Shown: positions 24,127-32,901 of the stretch, piece by piece
Position numbering within the stretch: position 1 is the stretch's first letter
Layout of the letters: every line of letters starts with the position of its first letter
NCBI RefSeq assembly: GCF_014055025.1
Contig: NZ_CP059571.1
Location: 1,984,001-2,048,000, forward strand
Length of the DNA stretch: 64,000 nucleotides
From: Neisseria bacilliformis
GTDB lineage: Bacteria; Pseudomonadota; Gammaproteobacteria; Burkholderiales; Neisseriaceae
Reading direction: 5' to 3'
Notes under the pieces: generated by a model
The model's database searches: none
Told to the model about the DNA's origin: nothing
The model's input: only the letters and a program-made list of their open reading frames with translations
Translations under genes and position numbers: made by a program

Positions 24127-24810
24127 TTATTCTTCGGGCAGTTCGGCCGAGCCCATGCGGCGCAGGATGGTGTTGGTTTTGGCGCGCAGGCGGCGGCTTT
24201 TGGGGTTGTCGGCAAAGAAGAGGGGGGCGGGGACGCGGGCGGCGAGGGCGGCGGCCTGCTGTTTGCTGAGGCTGGCCGCGCTTTTGCCGTAGAAGTGTTG
24301 GGCGGCGGCTTCCGCGCCGTACACGCCGTAGTCCCATTCGATGATGTTGAGATACAGCTCGAAGATGCGGTCTTTGTCGGTGGTGGCTTCGAGCATGGCG
24401 GTGATGGCGGCTTCTTCGCCTTTGCGGATGTAGCTCTGCCATTCGCTCAAAAACAGGTTTTTGGCCAGCTGCTGGCTGATGGTGGAGCCGCCGCCTTTGA
24501 TTTTGCCGCTTTTTTCGTTGCGGCGGGCGGCGTTGCGGATGCCGTTCCAGTCGAAGCCGCTGTGTTCGGCGAAGGCGGCGTCTTCGGAGGCGATGAGGGC
24601 TTTTTTGAGGTTGTCGGAGATGTCGGGGTAGGCGCGCCAGCGGTAGTCGAGGGGGATGTCGCGGCCTTCGCTGCGGAATTCGGCCATGCGGGCGGTCATG
24701 AACGCGCTGTGGTGGGGGGCGAGGGCGCGGTAGGTGATGATGCCGCCGTAAACGTAGGCGTTAAACAGGATGAAGAGGGCGAACGGGAGGGCGAGTATCC
24801 ATTTGAGCAT
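24127..24810 (-). CDS. mtgA: Monofunctional biosynthetic peptidoglycan transglycosylase
   Basis: Polymerises lipid II into glycan strands at the inner membrane. 227 residues with one N-terminal membrane anchor (WILALPFALFILFNAYVYG) and a GT51 domain: catalytic Glu in IASEDAAFAEHSGFDW, GGSTISQQLAKNLFLS, KDRIFELYLNIIEWDYGVYG with the second Glu, and AAQHFYGKSAASLS. Start at 24810 is one base after the aroE stop (TGA-A-ATG), inside a DUS, so translation is probably coupled. Last gene of ampG-aroE-mtgA. Confidence 0.95.
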   Translation of the reverse strand: MLKWILALPFALFILFNAYVYGGIITYRALAPHHSAFMTARMAEFRSEGRDIPLDYRWRAYPDISDNLKKALIASEDAAFAEHSGFDWNGIRNAARRNEKSGKIKGGGSTISQQLAKNLFLSEWQSYIRKGEEAAITAMLEATTDKDRIFELYLNIIEWDYGVYGAEAAAQHFYGKSAASLSKQQAAALAARVPAPLFFADNPKSRRLRAKTNTILRRMGSAELPEE

Positions 24811-24811
24811 T

Positions 24812-25624
24812 TCAGACGGCCTTTCTCAATGCGGCGATGACAGGGGCGGTGGCGGGGGTGTGGCCGCGCCAGAGGCGGTAGGATTCGGCGGCCTGGCAGA
24901 CGAGCATGCCGAGGCCGTCGGCGGTTTGCGCCGCGCCGTTTTTTGCGGCGGCGGTTTGGAAGGCGGTGGCGGTGTCGGCGTAGGCCATGTCGTAGGCGAG
25001 AGCGCAGTTTCGGTAGGCGGTTGGCGGAATGTCGGGGGCGGTGCCGGCGAGGCTGCCGGAGGTGCCGTTGACGATGATGTCGAAACCGCTTTTCAGACGG
25101 CCTGTTTCGACGGCGGCGATGCCGAAGCGGCGGGCGAGGGCTTGGGCTTTTTCGTGGGTGCGGTTGGCGATGGCGAGTTCTGCGGGGTTTTCGGCCAGCA
25201 GGGGCTGCAACACGCCGCGCACCGCGCCGCCCGCGCCGAGGACGAGGATGCGTTTGCCGCAGAGGGGGATGCCGAGGTTGCGCGTGATGTCGGAGACGAG
25301 GCCGAGTCCGTCGGTGTTGTCGGCGCGGATGAGGCCGTCTGAAAACGGGATGAGGGTGTTGGCCGCGCCTGCGGCGGCGGCGCGTTCGGCGCATTCGTGC
25401 GCCAGCTCGGCGGCCCGGGTTTTGAAAGGCAGGGTTACGTTCGCGCCCGCGCCGCCCTCGGCGAAAAAGGCGGCGATCTCGCGCGCGAAGGTTTCGGGCT
25501 GCGACAGGCGGCGTTCGTAGCGGATAGACACGCCCTCCTGCGCGGCGAACATTTGGTGGATTTGCGGCGATTTGCTGTGGGCGACGGGGTTGCCGAACAC
25601 GGCGTAAAGCGGGGCGGGGGTCAT
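24812..25624 (-). CDS. aroE: Shikimate dehydrogenase
   Basis: Reduces 3-dehydroshikimate with NADPH in chorismate synthesis. 270 residues: substrate site SKSPQIHQMF, catalytic Lys in LPFKTRA, NTDGLGLV, NADP-binding GAGGAVRGVL and NRTHEKAQALA, C-terminal DGLGMLVCQAAESYRLW. Two in-frame DUS give PFSDGL and GRLKSG, another FQTAA. The stop codon is supplied by a DUS (GCC GTC TGA). The start overlaps the ampG stop by 4 bases. Confidence 0.95.
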   Translation of the reverse strand: MTPAPLYAVFGNPVAHSKSPQIHQMFAAQEGVSIRYERRLSQPETFAREIAAFFAEGGAGANVTLPFKTRAAELAHECAERAAAAGAANTLIPFSDGLIRADNTDGLGLVSDITRNLGIPLCGKRILVLGAGGAVRGVLQPLLAENPAELAIANRTHEKAQALARRFGIAAVETGRLKSGFDIIVNGTSGSLAGTAPDIPPTAYRNCALAYDMAYADTATAFQTAAAKNGAAQTADGLGMLVCQAAESYRLWRGHTPATAPVIAALRKAV

Positions 25625-27156
25625 GGTTGTTCCTTGTCTGCCGTGTTTTCAGACGGCCTGTAAACGTATTTGGCGGTCAGCCACAGCAGCAGCAAAACCG
25701 GCACGCCCAACAGGGCGGTGAAGAGGAAGAAGCCGGGGTAGCCGATGTTTTGCACCATGGAGCCGGAGTAGCCGCCCAGCGTTTTGGGCAGCAGGGTCAT
25801 CAGCGAGCTCAACACGGCATACTGCACGGCGGTGAAACGGATGCTGGTAAGCGAGGAAAGGAAGGCGACGAACACCGCGCCGGCGAGGCCGGAGGCGAGG
25901 TTGTCGCAGCCCACGGCCAAATAGAGGAACAACACGTCGTGCCCCCGGTAGGAGAGCGCGACAAACAGCAGGTTGGTGGCCGACGCGAGCACCGCGCCGG
26001 CGGTCATCATCTTCATCAGCGAAAACCGCTGCGACAACAGCCCGCCGAGCAGGCCGCCCGCCACCGCCATCACCACGCCGAAGGTCTTTACCGCCGCCGC
26101 GATTTCCTCCTTGGCAAAGCCCATGTCCTGATAAAACACGTTCGCCACCACCCCTGCCACAATGTCGGACACGCGGTACATGCCGATCAGAGCCAAAAGC
26201 AGCAGCGCGGCACGGCCGTAGCGGTGGAAAAAATCGGCCACGGGCGACACCCAGGTGGCGCGCACCAGGTCGGCGGACACCAGCTTCGCCGCCGTCAAAA
26301 GCCGCGCCGCCGCCAAGGCCGCCGCCGCCGCCGCACCCAGCCGCAGCGTTTCCCAAAACAGCTTGGAGAACGCGCCTTGCGCCTGCGGCAGCAGATCGCC
26401 CGCATAGGCAAAGGTCGTCGCGAAGGCCGCCGCCGACGCGGCAAACAGCAGCAGCAGGCGCAGATTGTCCGCCGCGCCCTGGGGGGCCGTCTGAAAACCC
26501 GCCCCCGCCTGCGGCTCGCGGATGAAGAAAGTCGTCAGCACCCCCGCGCCCATTACCGCCGCCATCGCCAGATAAGTCTGCCGCCACGCCGCGTAGGAAT
26601 AATGTTCCGCCGACGAGCCGAGTTTGGCCGCCAGAAACAAAGCCCCCGCGCCCGACACAATCATGCCCACGCGGTAGCCCGCGTTATACGTGGCCGAAGC
26701 CGCCGTCAGAATGCCCGCGTCGCCGCCCGCCGCCTCGATGCGGTAGGCGTCGATTACAATGTCCTGCGTGGCCGAAGCAAAGCCCAGCAGCACCGCCGCC
26801 GCCGCCATATAGGGCAGCGCGTCCGCCGAAGCCGGATTCACGCAGGCCATCCACGCCGCCGCCGCCATCATCAAAACCTGCGACAGCAGCAGCCACGAGC
26901 GGCGTTTGCCCAAACGGCGCAACAGCGGCAGCGGCAGCGTGTCGGCAAGCGGCGACCAGACGAATTTGAAGGAATAGGCCAACGCCGCCCAGCTGAACAT
27001 GGTAACCGTCTCCCGCGCCACACCCGCCTCGCGCAGCCACAGCGACAGGCTGGAAAACACCAGCATCAGCGGCAGTCCGGCGGAAAAACCGAGAAACAGC
27101 AGCGAAAGCACGCGGGAATCGAGATAAACGGCGGCGGGATGGCGGGCGGCAGGCAT
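25621..27156 (-). CDS. ampG: AmpG-family muropeptide permease (MFS)
   Basis: About 511 residues, 12-14 membrane helices. Imports GlcNAc-anhydroMurNAc peptides for cell-wall recycling. Family features: VYLDSRVLSLLFLGFSAGLP at the start, SFKFVWSPLADTLPLP in the second helix/loop, FASATQDIVIDAYRIE, and YQDMGFAKEEIAA. A longer start at 27189 overlaps a TACAAT box and is disfavoured. Two in-frame DUS lie in loops (GFQTAP, RPSENT near the C-terminus). First gene of the operon, consistent with muropeptide uptake beside a transglycosylase. Confidence 0.9.
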   Translation of the reverse strand: MPAARHPAAVYLDSRVLSLLFLGFSAGLPLMLVFSSLSLWLREAGVARETVTMFSWAALAYSFKFVWSPLADTLPLPLLRRLGKRRSWLLLSQVLMMAAAAWMACVNPASADALPYMAAAAVLLGFASATQDIVIDAYRIEAAGGDAGILTAASATYNAGYRVGMIVSGAGALFLAAKLGSSAEHYSYAAWRQTYLAMAAVMGAGVLTTFFIREPQAGAGFQTAPQGAADNLRLLLLFAASAAAFATTFAYAGDLLPQAQGAFSKLFWETLRLGAAAAAALAAARLLTAAKLVSADLVRATWVSPVADFFHRYGRAALLLLALIGMYRVSDIVAGVVANVFYQDMGFAKEEIAAAVKTFGVVMAVAGGLLGGLLSQRFSLMKMMTAGAVLASATNLLFVALSYRGHDVLFLYLAVGCDNLASGLAGAVFVAFLSSLTSIRFTAVQYAVLSSLMTLLPKTLGGYSGSMVQNIGYPGFFLFTALLGVPVLLLLWLTAKYVYRPSENTADKEQP

Positions 27157-27183
27157 GGGCGGGATGGCGGGAAACGGCAAAGG

Positions 27184-27192
27184 TGGCATTGT
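27184..27192 (-). promoter_or_regulatory. Possible extended -10 of ampG
   Basis: On the minus strand TGCTACAAT; no clear -35. It lies 30-40 bases upstream of the ATG at 27156. Confidence 0.35.
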
Positions 27193-27341
27193 AGCAAAAG
27201 GCCGCCCCCGCCTGCGCGGGGATGACGTTTCCGAACAAACGCGGCACTCGCGCAGGGCTTTTGAACGGGTTTTATGTTAAAATGCTGCCGCCATGCGGCC
27301 GCATGGCGCAACATTTCTTAACCTTTTACGAGGAACAAATC

Positions 27342-27917
27342 ATGAAAAAAACACTCGCCATCGCGCTCGCCGCCCTCCTGCCCGCCGCCGCCCTGGCCGA
27401 CACCCCGGGATTCTACGTCCAGGGCGACTTGGGTCATGCCACCGTAAAATACAAAGAAGACGGCGACAGCTGGAAAACCAAAGGTTTCAGCCCGCGCCTC
27501 TCCGCCGGCTACGATTTCGGCGACTTCCGCGTCGCCGCCGACTACACCCACTATAAAAAATACGACGAAACCTTAACCGACCAGTTCGGCACGGATCATT
27601 TTGAAGCCAAAGCCCGCAGCATCGGCGTATCGGGCATTTACGATTTCGACACCGGCACCCCGGTCAAACCCTATGTCGGCGCGCGCATCGGCATCAACCG
27701 CATCTCCCTCGAAGCCACCGAAACCGCCCCGGGCTTCTACGAAAAAGAAAGTTACAGCAAAACCAAACTCGGCCTCGGCGCGATGGCCGGCGTAAGCTAC
27801 GACATCAGCGACAACATCGCCCTCGACGCAGGCTACCGCTACAACCACTGGGGCAAATTCGACGGCGTGAAAGTCCACAGCAACGAATTCCACGGCGGCG
27901 TGCGCGTCAAATTCTAA
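27342..27917 (+). CDS. nspA: NspA-like outer membrane beta-barrel protein
   Basis: 191 residues: signal peptide (LAIALAALLPAAALA) and a barrel of about eight alternating strands (FYVQGDLGHATVKY, FSPRLSAGYDFGDFRVAADY, KPYVGARIGINRISL, KLGLGAMAGVSYDISDN, ALDAGYRYNHWG) ending in the aromatic VKF typical of BAM substrates. It belongs to the opacity/NspA family, small surface proteins that bind factor H or glycan in pathogenic Neisseria. ACGAGGAACAAATC precedes the ATG. Confidence 0.85.
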   Translation: MKKTLAIALAALLPAAALADTPGFYVQGDLGHATVKYKEDGDSWKTKGFSPRLSAGYDFGDFRVAADYTHYKKYDETLTDQFGTDHFEAKARSIGVSGIYDFDTGTPVKPYVGARIGINRISLEATETAPGFYEKESYSKTKLGLGAMAGVSYDISDNIALDAGYRYNHWGKFDGVKVHSNEFHGGVRVKF

Positions 27918-27937
27918 ACGCCGCGCGTCAAGACCAC

Positions 27938-27979
27938 AGGCCGTCTGAAAACCCGTTTTTCCGGTTTTCAGACGGCCTC
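27938..27979. terminator. Inverted DUS hairpin after nspA
   Basis: CAGGCCGTCTGAAAACCCG, short loop, CCGGTTTTCAGACGGCCT; 20 bases after the stop. Confidence 0.75.
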
Positions 27980-28019
27980 ATCACAGATAAAACCGCCAAA
28001 CCGACCACAGGAGCGAACC

Positions 28020-28460
28020 ATGTCCCGTCCCGCCGTTGCCCCGCCGCAAAACGTCTGTTTCCAAACCCTGCTCGCCGTGCGCGTGGGCGACCTCAACTAC
28101 GGCGGCCACCTCGCCAACGACGCCGTGCTGCGGCTGGTGCACGAAGCCCGCGTCCGCTGGCTCGCCTCGCTCGGCCTCAGCGAATTGGACATCGGCGGCT
28201 GCGGCCTCATCATGACCGCCGCCGCCGTGCAGTACCACGCCCAAGCCTTCCACGGCGACGAATTGCGTGCCGACACCGGCATCGCGCAGCTTTCCGCCGC
28301 CGGCTTCCGCCTCGACACCGCGCTGGTACGCACCGCCGGCAACATCCCCGTCGCCACAACGCAATGCCACATGGCCGCCTTCGACTACCCCGCCGAGCGC
28401 GTGCGCCGCCTGCCCCACGCCCTGCGCGAACGGCTGGCAGCCTTGGCAGAGGCCGTCTGA
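28020..28460 (+). CDS. Acyl-CoA thioesterase-like hotdog protein
   Basis: 146 residues, 4-hydroxybenzoyl-CoA thioesterase (4HBT) fold. The active-site helix region is VGDLNYGGHLANDAVLRLVHEARVRWLA, followed by strands HAQAFHGDELRADTGIAQLS and FRLDTALVRTAGNIPVATTQ. Substrate unknown; FcbC/YbgC-like. The final GCC GTC TGA is a DUS, giving an EAV tail. Ribosome-binding sequence AGGAGCGAACC lies upstream. Stand-alone gene. Confidence 0.82.
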   Translation: MSRPAVAPPQNVCFQTLLAVRVGDLNYGGHLANDAVLRLVHEARVRWLASLGLSELDIGGCGLIMTAAAVQYHAQAFHGDELRADTGIAQLSAAGFRLDTALVRTAGNIPVATTQCHMAAFDYPAERVRRLPHALRERLAALAEAV

Positions 28461-28625
28461 AAAACACGTTTTTGGCTGCGCCGAAGCAACGTAGGTCGGA
28501 TTCTTGAATCCGACGTTTCCCCGCAGGGAAAAATCAAGCCCGTTTTGGCGGCTGTCGGATACAAGTATCCGACCTACGGCCACTCCGTTTTGGCTGCGCC
28601 GAAACTTTGTTTTCAGACGGCCTTT
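28451..28625. repeat. Composite DUS element split by a GTAG family D pair
   Basis: Left half: DUS then TTTTTGGCTGCGCCGAAGC. Right half: TTTTGGCTGCGCCGAAAC then inverted DUS. Between them lies a complete family D pair (28491-28576), so one repeat appears nested in another. Confidence 0.65.
28491..28576. repeat. GTAG palindrome pair, family D (copy D1)
   Basis: GTAG plus arms GTCGGAT/ATCCGAC, then an inverted unit with spacer ACAAGT ending CTAC. 86 bp. Confidence 0.75.
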
Positions 28626-28677
28626 TGCCGCGGGACAAAGAACGCGGCCTGCCGCTTTGTTTGCTAAAATGCGTGCC

Positions 28678-28709
28678 CTGCCGGATGCGTCCGGCAGCTT
28701 CTTTTTGCC
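28678..28709 (+). terminator. Rho-independent-type hairpin
   Basis: CTGCCGGA-TGCG-TCCGGCAG followed by CTTCTTTTT. It lies in the gap between the thioesterase and norM, downstream of a TAAAAT box, and may be a leader or terminator. Confidence 0.5.
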
Positions 28710-28789
28710 CCTGCGCCCGCGCCGCGTTTTTTTCAGACGGCCTCTTGCGGCGTGAGGCCGTCTGAAAACCCTGCCAATCGGAAACCTTT

Positions 28790-30169
28790 ATGCTGCTGGA
28801 CATCAACCGCTATTCCTTTACCGTGTTCGCCAAAGAAACCAAAGCCCTGGCCGCGCTGGCCTGGCCGATGATGCTGGCGCAGGTGGCGGCGGTGGGGCTG
28901 GGCTTTGTCGATACGGTGATGGCCGGCGGCGCGGGCAAGGCGGATTTGGCGGCGGTGGCTTTGGGCAGCGCGGCATTTGCCACGGTGTTCATCACTTGGA
29001 TGGGGGTGATGGCCGCGCTCAATCCGGTGGTGTCGCAGCTGCACGGCGCGGGCGAGGCACGCGCGGTGGGCGAGGCGGGGCGGCAGGGGCTGTGGTTCGG
29101 CCTGCTGCTGGGGCTGGCGGGGATGGGACTGCTTCTGGCGGCGGTGCCGCCCTTTTTGTGGTATCTCGACCTGCCGCAGCCGGTGGAGGACATGCTGGCG
29201 CAGTATCTTTGGTTTACCGCGCCCGCGATGCCGGCGATGATGCTCTACCGCGCGCTGCACGCCTACACCACCAGCCTCGGGCGCACGCAGGCGGTGATGT
29301 GGGTGAGCTGGGCGGGGCTGCTGCTGAACATCCCGCTCAATTATGTGTTTGTGTACGGCAGATTCGGCCTGCCCGCGCTGGGCGGGGCGGGCTGCGGGCT
29401 GGCGACGATGCTGGTGTGCTGGTTTGAGGCGGCCGCGCTGTGGCTGTATGTGAAACGCGCGGCGTTTTTCCGCCCCTTCGGCCTCGCGGGCGGCTTTTCC
29501 AAACCCGATTCCGCCATGCTGCGCCAGCTTTGGCAGCTGGGCTGGCCGTCGGGCTTGTCGTATTTTCTCGAAGCAAGCCTGTTTACCTTCATCATGTTCC
29601 TCATCGCCAAATTCGGCGAGGATTATGTGGCCGCGCAGCAGGTGGTCATCAGCCTCACCGGCATCATCTATATGATTCCGCAGGCTTTGGGCGCGGCGGT
29701 TACCGTGCGCGTCGGCTTCGCGCTGGGGCGGCGGCAGAAGCGGCGGGCGCGTTACATTGCCGGTGCGGGCATCGCCTCGGGGCTGGCTCTGGCCTGCTGC
29801 ACCATGCTGCTGCTGATGCTGCTGCGCAGGCCGTTGGCGTCCGTTTACACCTCCGATGCGGCGGTGCGCGCTCTGGCCGCGCAGGTGCTGCTGTTTGCCG
29901 CCCTGTTCCAGCTTTTCGACTTCACCCAGTGCATCGCCTCCTACGCCCTGCGCGGCTACAAAATCACCAAAGCCCCGATGCTGATCCACGGCACGGCCTT
30001 TTGGGGCTTCGGCCTCTTGCCCGGCTGGCTGCTGGCCAACTTCGCCGCGTTGAAAATCTTCGGCTTCTGGACCGCCCTCATCTTCTCGCTCGCCTGCGCC
30101 GCCGTGCTGCTTTTGTGGCTGCTGGAAAAACACAGCAAAGCCGTGCTGCTTGATAAAGGACTGTCGTAA
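28790..30169 (+). CDS. norM: MATE family multidrug efflux protein NorM
   Basis: 459 residues, 12 membrane helices, sodium- or proton-coupled drug exporter. Characteristic regions: ETKALAALAWPMMLAQVAAV, VDTVMAGGAGKADLAAVALG, NPVVSQLHGAGE, GLGNIPLNY-like LLLNIPLNYVFVYGRFGLP and GGAGCGLAT. Length matches Neisseria NorM. The stop codon abuts the murB ATG with no gap, so the two are cotranscribed. A composite DUS pair sits just upstream of the start. Confidence 0.93.
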   Translation: MLLDINRYSFTVFAKETKALAALAWPMMLAQVAAVGLGFVDTVMAGGAGKADLAAVALGSAAFATVFITWMGVMAALNPVVSQLHGAGEARAVGEAGRQGLWFGLLLGLAGMGLLLAAVPPFLWYLDLPQPVEDMLAQYLWFTAPAMPAMMLYRALHAYTTSLGRTQAVMWVSWAGLLLNIPLNYVFVYGRFGLPALGGAGCGLATMLVCWFEAAALWLYVKRAAFFRPFGLAGGFSKPDSAMLRQLWQLGWPSGLSYFLEASLFTFIMFLIAKFGEDYVAAQQVVISLTGIIYMIPQALGAAVTVRVGFALGRRQKRRARYIAGAGIASGLALACCTMLLLMLLRRPLASVYTSDAAVRALAAQVLLFAALFQLFDFTQCIASYALRGYKITKAPMLIHGTAFWGFGLLPGWLLANFAALKIFGFWTALIFSLACAAVLLLWLLEKHSKAVLLDKGLS

Positions 30170-31189
30170 ATGGACATTATTGCAAACGCCGACCTGCGCC
30201 CCTTCAACACCTTCGGCCTGCCCGCCCGCGCCCGTTATTTCGCCGAACTCACCGATGCCGCGCGGCTGCCCGATCTGTGCGCCCTGCCGTTTTTCGAGCG
30301 GGAAAAAGTCCTCTGGCTCGGCGGCGGCAGCAACATCATCCTGCGCGGCGATTATCCCGGCCTCGCCGTGCGCCTCGCCAACCGGGGCATACGCGAAACC
30401 CGCCGCGCACCCGGACACGTCTGGCTCGAAGCGCAGGCCGGCGAAAACTGGCACGGCTTTGTGCGCCACACCCTCGCGCTGGGCTTGAACGGCCTGGAAA
30501 ACCTCAGCCTCATCCCCGGCACCGTCGGCGCGTCGCCCGTGCAGAACATCGGCGCGTACGGTGTGGAGGCCAAAGACCTGATCGACACGGTCAACTGCTA
30601 CGATTTGGCCGAACACCGCTTTGTCTCCCTCGCCAACGCCGAATGCCGCTTCGCCTACCGCGACAGCCTGTTCAAACGCGAAGGGCGCGGCTGCTACGTC
30701 ATCACCTCCGTCGTGTTCAAACTCGCCGAACGCTTCACCCCCCGCACCGCCTACGGTGATCTGGCCGACGTGCTGGCCGCAAGCTGCCCCGGCCGCGAAA
30801 TCACCGCCGCCGACGTGTCCGCTGCCGTCTGCCGCATCCGTCGCGCCAAACTGCCCGACCCCGCCCGCCTGGGCAACGCCGGCAGCTTCTTCAAAAACCC
30901 CGCCGTACCCGCCGCCCAAGCCGCCGCCCTCGCCGCCGCCCACCCCGCCATGCCGCGCTACCCGCAAAGCGACGGCACGGTGAAACTCGCCGCCGGCTGG
31001 CTCATCGAGCAATGCGGCCTCAAAGGCCGCAGCATCGGCGGCGCGGCGGTGCACGACAAACAGGCACTGGTGCTGGTCAACACCGGCCGCGCCACCGCCG
31101 CCGACGTCGCCGTCCTCGCCGCGCTGGTGCAAAACACCGTCGCCGAACGCTTCGGCGTAGAGCTGGAAAGCGAACCGGTGTGGGTGTGA
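30170..31189 (+). CDS. murB: UDP-N-acetylenolpyruvoylglucosamine reductase MurB
   Basis: FAD enzyme that makes UDP-MurNAc. 339 residues, type I MurB: NTFGLPARARYF, FAD-binding WLGGGSNIILRGDYPGLAVR, NGLENLSLIPGTVGASPVQN, AYRDSLFK, catalytic Ser in GNAGSFFKNP and a C-terminal region ending in ELESEPVWV. It starts immediately after norM, an unusual pairing that may simply be transcriptional convenience. Confidence 0.95.
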   Translation: MDIIANADLRPFNTFGLPARARYFAELTDAARLPDLCALPFFEREKVLWLGGGSNIILRGDYPGLAVRLANRGIRETRRAPGHVWLEAQAGENWHGFVRHTLALGLNGLENLSLIPGTVGASPVQNIGAYGVEAKDLIDTVNCYDLAEHRFVSLANAECRFAYRDSLFKREGRGCYVITSVVFKLAERFTPRTAYGDLADVLAASCPGREITAADVSAAVCRIRRAKLPDPARLGNAGSFFKNPAVPAAQAAALAAAHPAMPRYPQSDGTVKLAAGWLIEQCGLKGRSIGGAAVHDKQALVLVNTGRATAADVAVLAALVQNTVAERFGVELESEPVWV

Positions 31190-31197
31190 ACAAAAAT

Positions 31198-31247
31198 GCA
31201 AAAGGCCGTCTGAAAACCTTGTTAGGGGATTTTCAGACGGCCTTTTG
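31198..31247. terminator. Inverted DUS hairpin after murB
   Basis: AAAAGGCCGTCTGAAAACC and complement, 8-base loop, trailing TTTT. Confidence 0.75.
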
Positions 31248-31248
31248 A

Positions 31249-31273
31249 GTAGGTCGGGCATTTATGCCCGACA
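31249..31273. repeat. Family C palindrome, single (copy C6)
   Basis: GTAG plus GTCGGGCAT/ATGCCCGAC. A family B remnant (GCGTGCGTCGCC ... CACACCCTGCG) follows near 31330-31370. Confidence 0.7.
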
Positions 31274-31399
31274 TTTTTCAATCTGCCGGTGTTTTCGGGA
31301 AACGCGCGGATTTGTCGGGCGGCAGAGACCGCGTGCGTCGCCTCGGGGCGGCACACCCTGCGTCAGCGGCGCAAATCGGGCGGCGTGTTTCCCGTGTTT

Positions 31400-31463
31400 G
31401 AGGCCGTCTGAAAACGAAGTTTCGGCGCGGCCAAAAGCGAATTTTGCTTTTTCAGACGGCCTC
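31400..31463. repeat. Composite DUS element
   Basis: DUS, loop containing GTTTCGGCGCGGCCAAAAGC, inverted DUS. It may also terminate rarA, whose stop is at 31467. Confidence 0.65.
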
Positions 31464-31466
31464 TGT

Positions 31467-32780
31467 TTATTTTTCCCGCTCCGCCGCCGCGTCGTCGAGC
31501 GATTTGAGCCAGGCGAGTTTTTCGCCGATTTTGATTTCCAGCCCGCGCGGGACGGGTTGGTAGAAATCGGGTTCGGCGAGGCCGTCGGGCATGTAGCTTT
31601 CGCCGGCGGCGTAGGCGTGCGGTTCGTCGTGGGCGTAGCGGTATTCGCGGCCGTAGCCGAGTTCTTTCATCAGTTTGGTCGGCGCGTTGCGCAGGTGGAC
31701 GGGCACTTCGTCGCTGGCGTTTTCTTTCACGAAACGGCGCATTTGGTTGTAGGCCGAGTAGCCCGCGTTGGATTTGGCGGCGGCGGCGAGATACAAAACG
31801 GCCTGCGCCAGTGCCAATTCGCCCTCGGGCGAGCCGAGCCGTTCGTAGGTGGCGGCGGCATCGTTGGCGATTTGAAAGGCGCGGGGGTCGGCCAGCCCGA
31901 TGTCTTCCCACGCCATGCGCACGATGCGGCGGGCGAGGTAGCGCGGGTCGGTGCCGCCGTCGAGCATACGGCAAAACCAATACAGCGCGGCATTGGGGTG
32001 CGAGCCGCGCACGGATTTGTGCAGGGCGGAGATTTGGTTGTAAAAACTTTCGCCGCCTTTGTCGAAACGGCGGATCTGCGCGCCGAGGCTGTCGGCGAGA
32101 AATTCGGCGGTGAGGGTGTTCAGGCCGCGCATGGCGGCGGCGCGTAACAGTTGTTCCAACAGGTTGAGCAGACGCCGCGCGTCGCCGTCGGCGGTGTTGA
32201 CAAGCAGTTCGCGTGCGTCTTGTTCGATGGCGAAATTGCGGTATTCGGGCAGGGCAAGCACTTTGCCGGTAAGCGCGTTCAAATCGTCGGCGGACAGGGA
32301 TTGCAGCACATAAACCTGGGCGCGGCTGAGCAGGGCGGGGTTGACTTCAAACGAGGGGTTTTCGGTGGTTGCGCCGATAAAGGTTAAAAGGCCGCTTTCC
32401 ACATGGGGCAGAAACGCGTCCTGCTGGGCTTTATTGAAACGGTGTACTTCATCGACAAACAAAATCGTGCCGCGCCCCTGTTGCAGGGCGATTTCGGCTT
32501 TGTCGATGGCTTCGCGGATGTCTTTCACGCCGGAAAACACGGCGGACACGGGCAGAAACTGGGCGTTGAAACTCTGCGCCAGAATCCGCGCCAGCGTGGT
32601 TTTGCCCACGCCCGGCGGCCCCCAGAGCAGCATGGAATGCGGTTTGCCGCCTTCCACCGCCACGCGCAGCGGTTTGCCCTCGCCGATCAGGTGCTGCTGG
32701 CCGATGACGTCGGCAAGCGTGTGCGGGCGCAGGCGTTCGGCCAGCGGCGCGTCGGGTTGGCGGGTGAAGAGGTCGGACAT
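31467..32780 (-). CDS. rarA: Replication-associated recombination ATPase RarA (MgsA)
   Basis: 437 residues, AAA+ clamp-loader-like protein that acts at stalled forks. Walker A GPPGVGKTTLA, Walker B FVDEVHRFNKAQQDAFLPHVE, sensor 1 FIGATTENPSFEV, arginine finger ALLSRAQVY, and the C-terminal tetramerisation region (RGSHPNAALYWFCRMLDGG, MAWEDIGLADP). Start at 32780 (MSDLFTRQPDAPLAERLRP) fits the family; the longer frame upstream reads through a DUS. A TATAAT box is present upstream. Confidence 0.95.
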   Translation of the reverse strand: MSDLFTRQPDAPLAERLRPHTLADVIGQQHLIGEGKPLRVAVEGGKPHSMLLWGPPGVGKTTLARILAQSFNAQFLPVSAVFSGVKDIREAIDKAEIALQQGRGTILFVDEVHRFNKAQQDAFLPHVESGLLTFIGATTENPSFEVNPALLSRAQVYVLQSLSADDLNALTGKVLALPEYRNFAIEQDARELLVNTADGDARRLLNLLEQLLRAAAMRGLNTLTAEFLADSLGAQIRRFDKGGESFYNQISALHKSVRGSHPNAALYWFCRMLDGGTDPRYLARRIVRMAWEDIGLADPRAFQIANDAAATYERLGSPEGELALAQAVLYLAAAAKSNAGYSAYNQMRRFVKENASDEVPVHLRNAPTKLMKELGYGREYRYAHDEPHAYAAGESYMPDGLAEPDFYQPVPRGLEIKIGEKLAWLKSLDDAAAEREK

Positions 32781-32835
32781 GGCGGAGCTTTCGTGTGGAA
32801 ACGTTTTTTTCAGACGGCCTCGAAGGGCTGCGGCC

Positions 32836-32841
32836 ATTATA
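32836..32841 (-). promoter_or_regulatory. Possible -10 box of rarA
   Basis: Minus strand reads CTGTATAAT, about 55 bases upstream of the rarA start; no clear -35. Confidence 0.4.
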
Positions 32842-32901
32842 CAGCCGGGCGGTTTGCGGTAGAATGCACACCTTTACAACGTTTAATTGAAAGACACAGA
32901 G

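Noticed and set aside
27157-27189. ATG start for ampG at 27189
   Set aside because: Overlaps a TACAAT box and gives an unusual Pro-rich leader; MPAARHPAAVYLD at 27156 fits the family better, though not certain.
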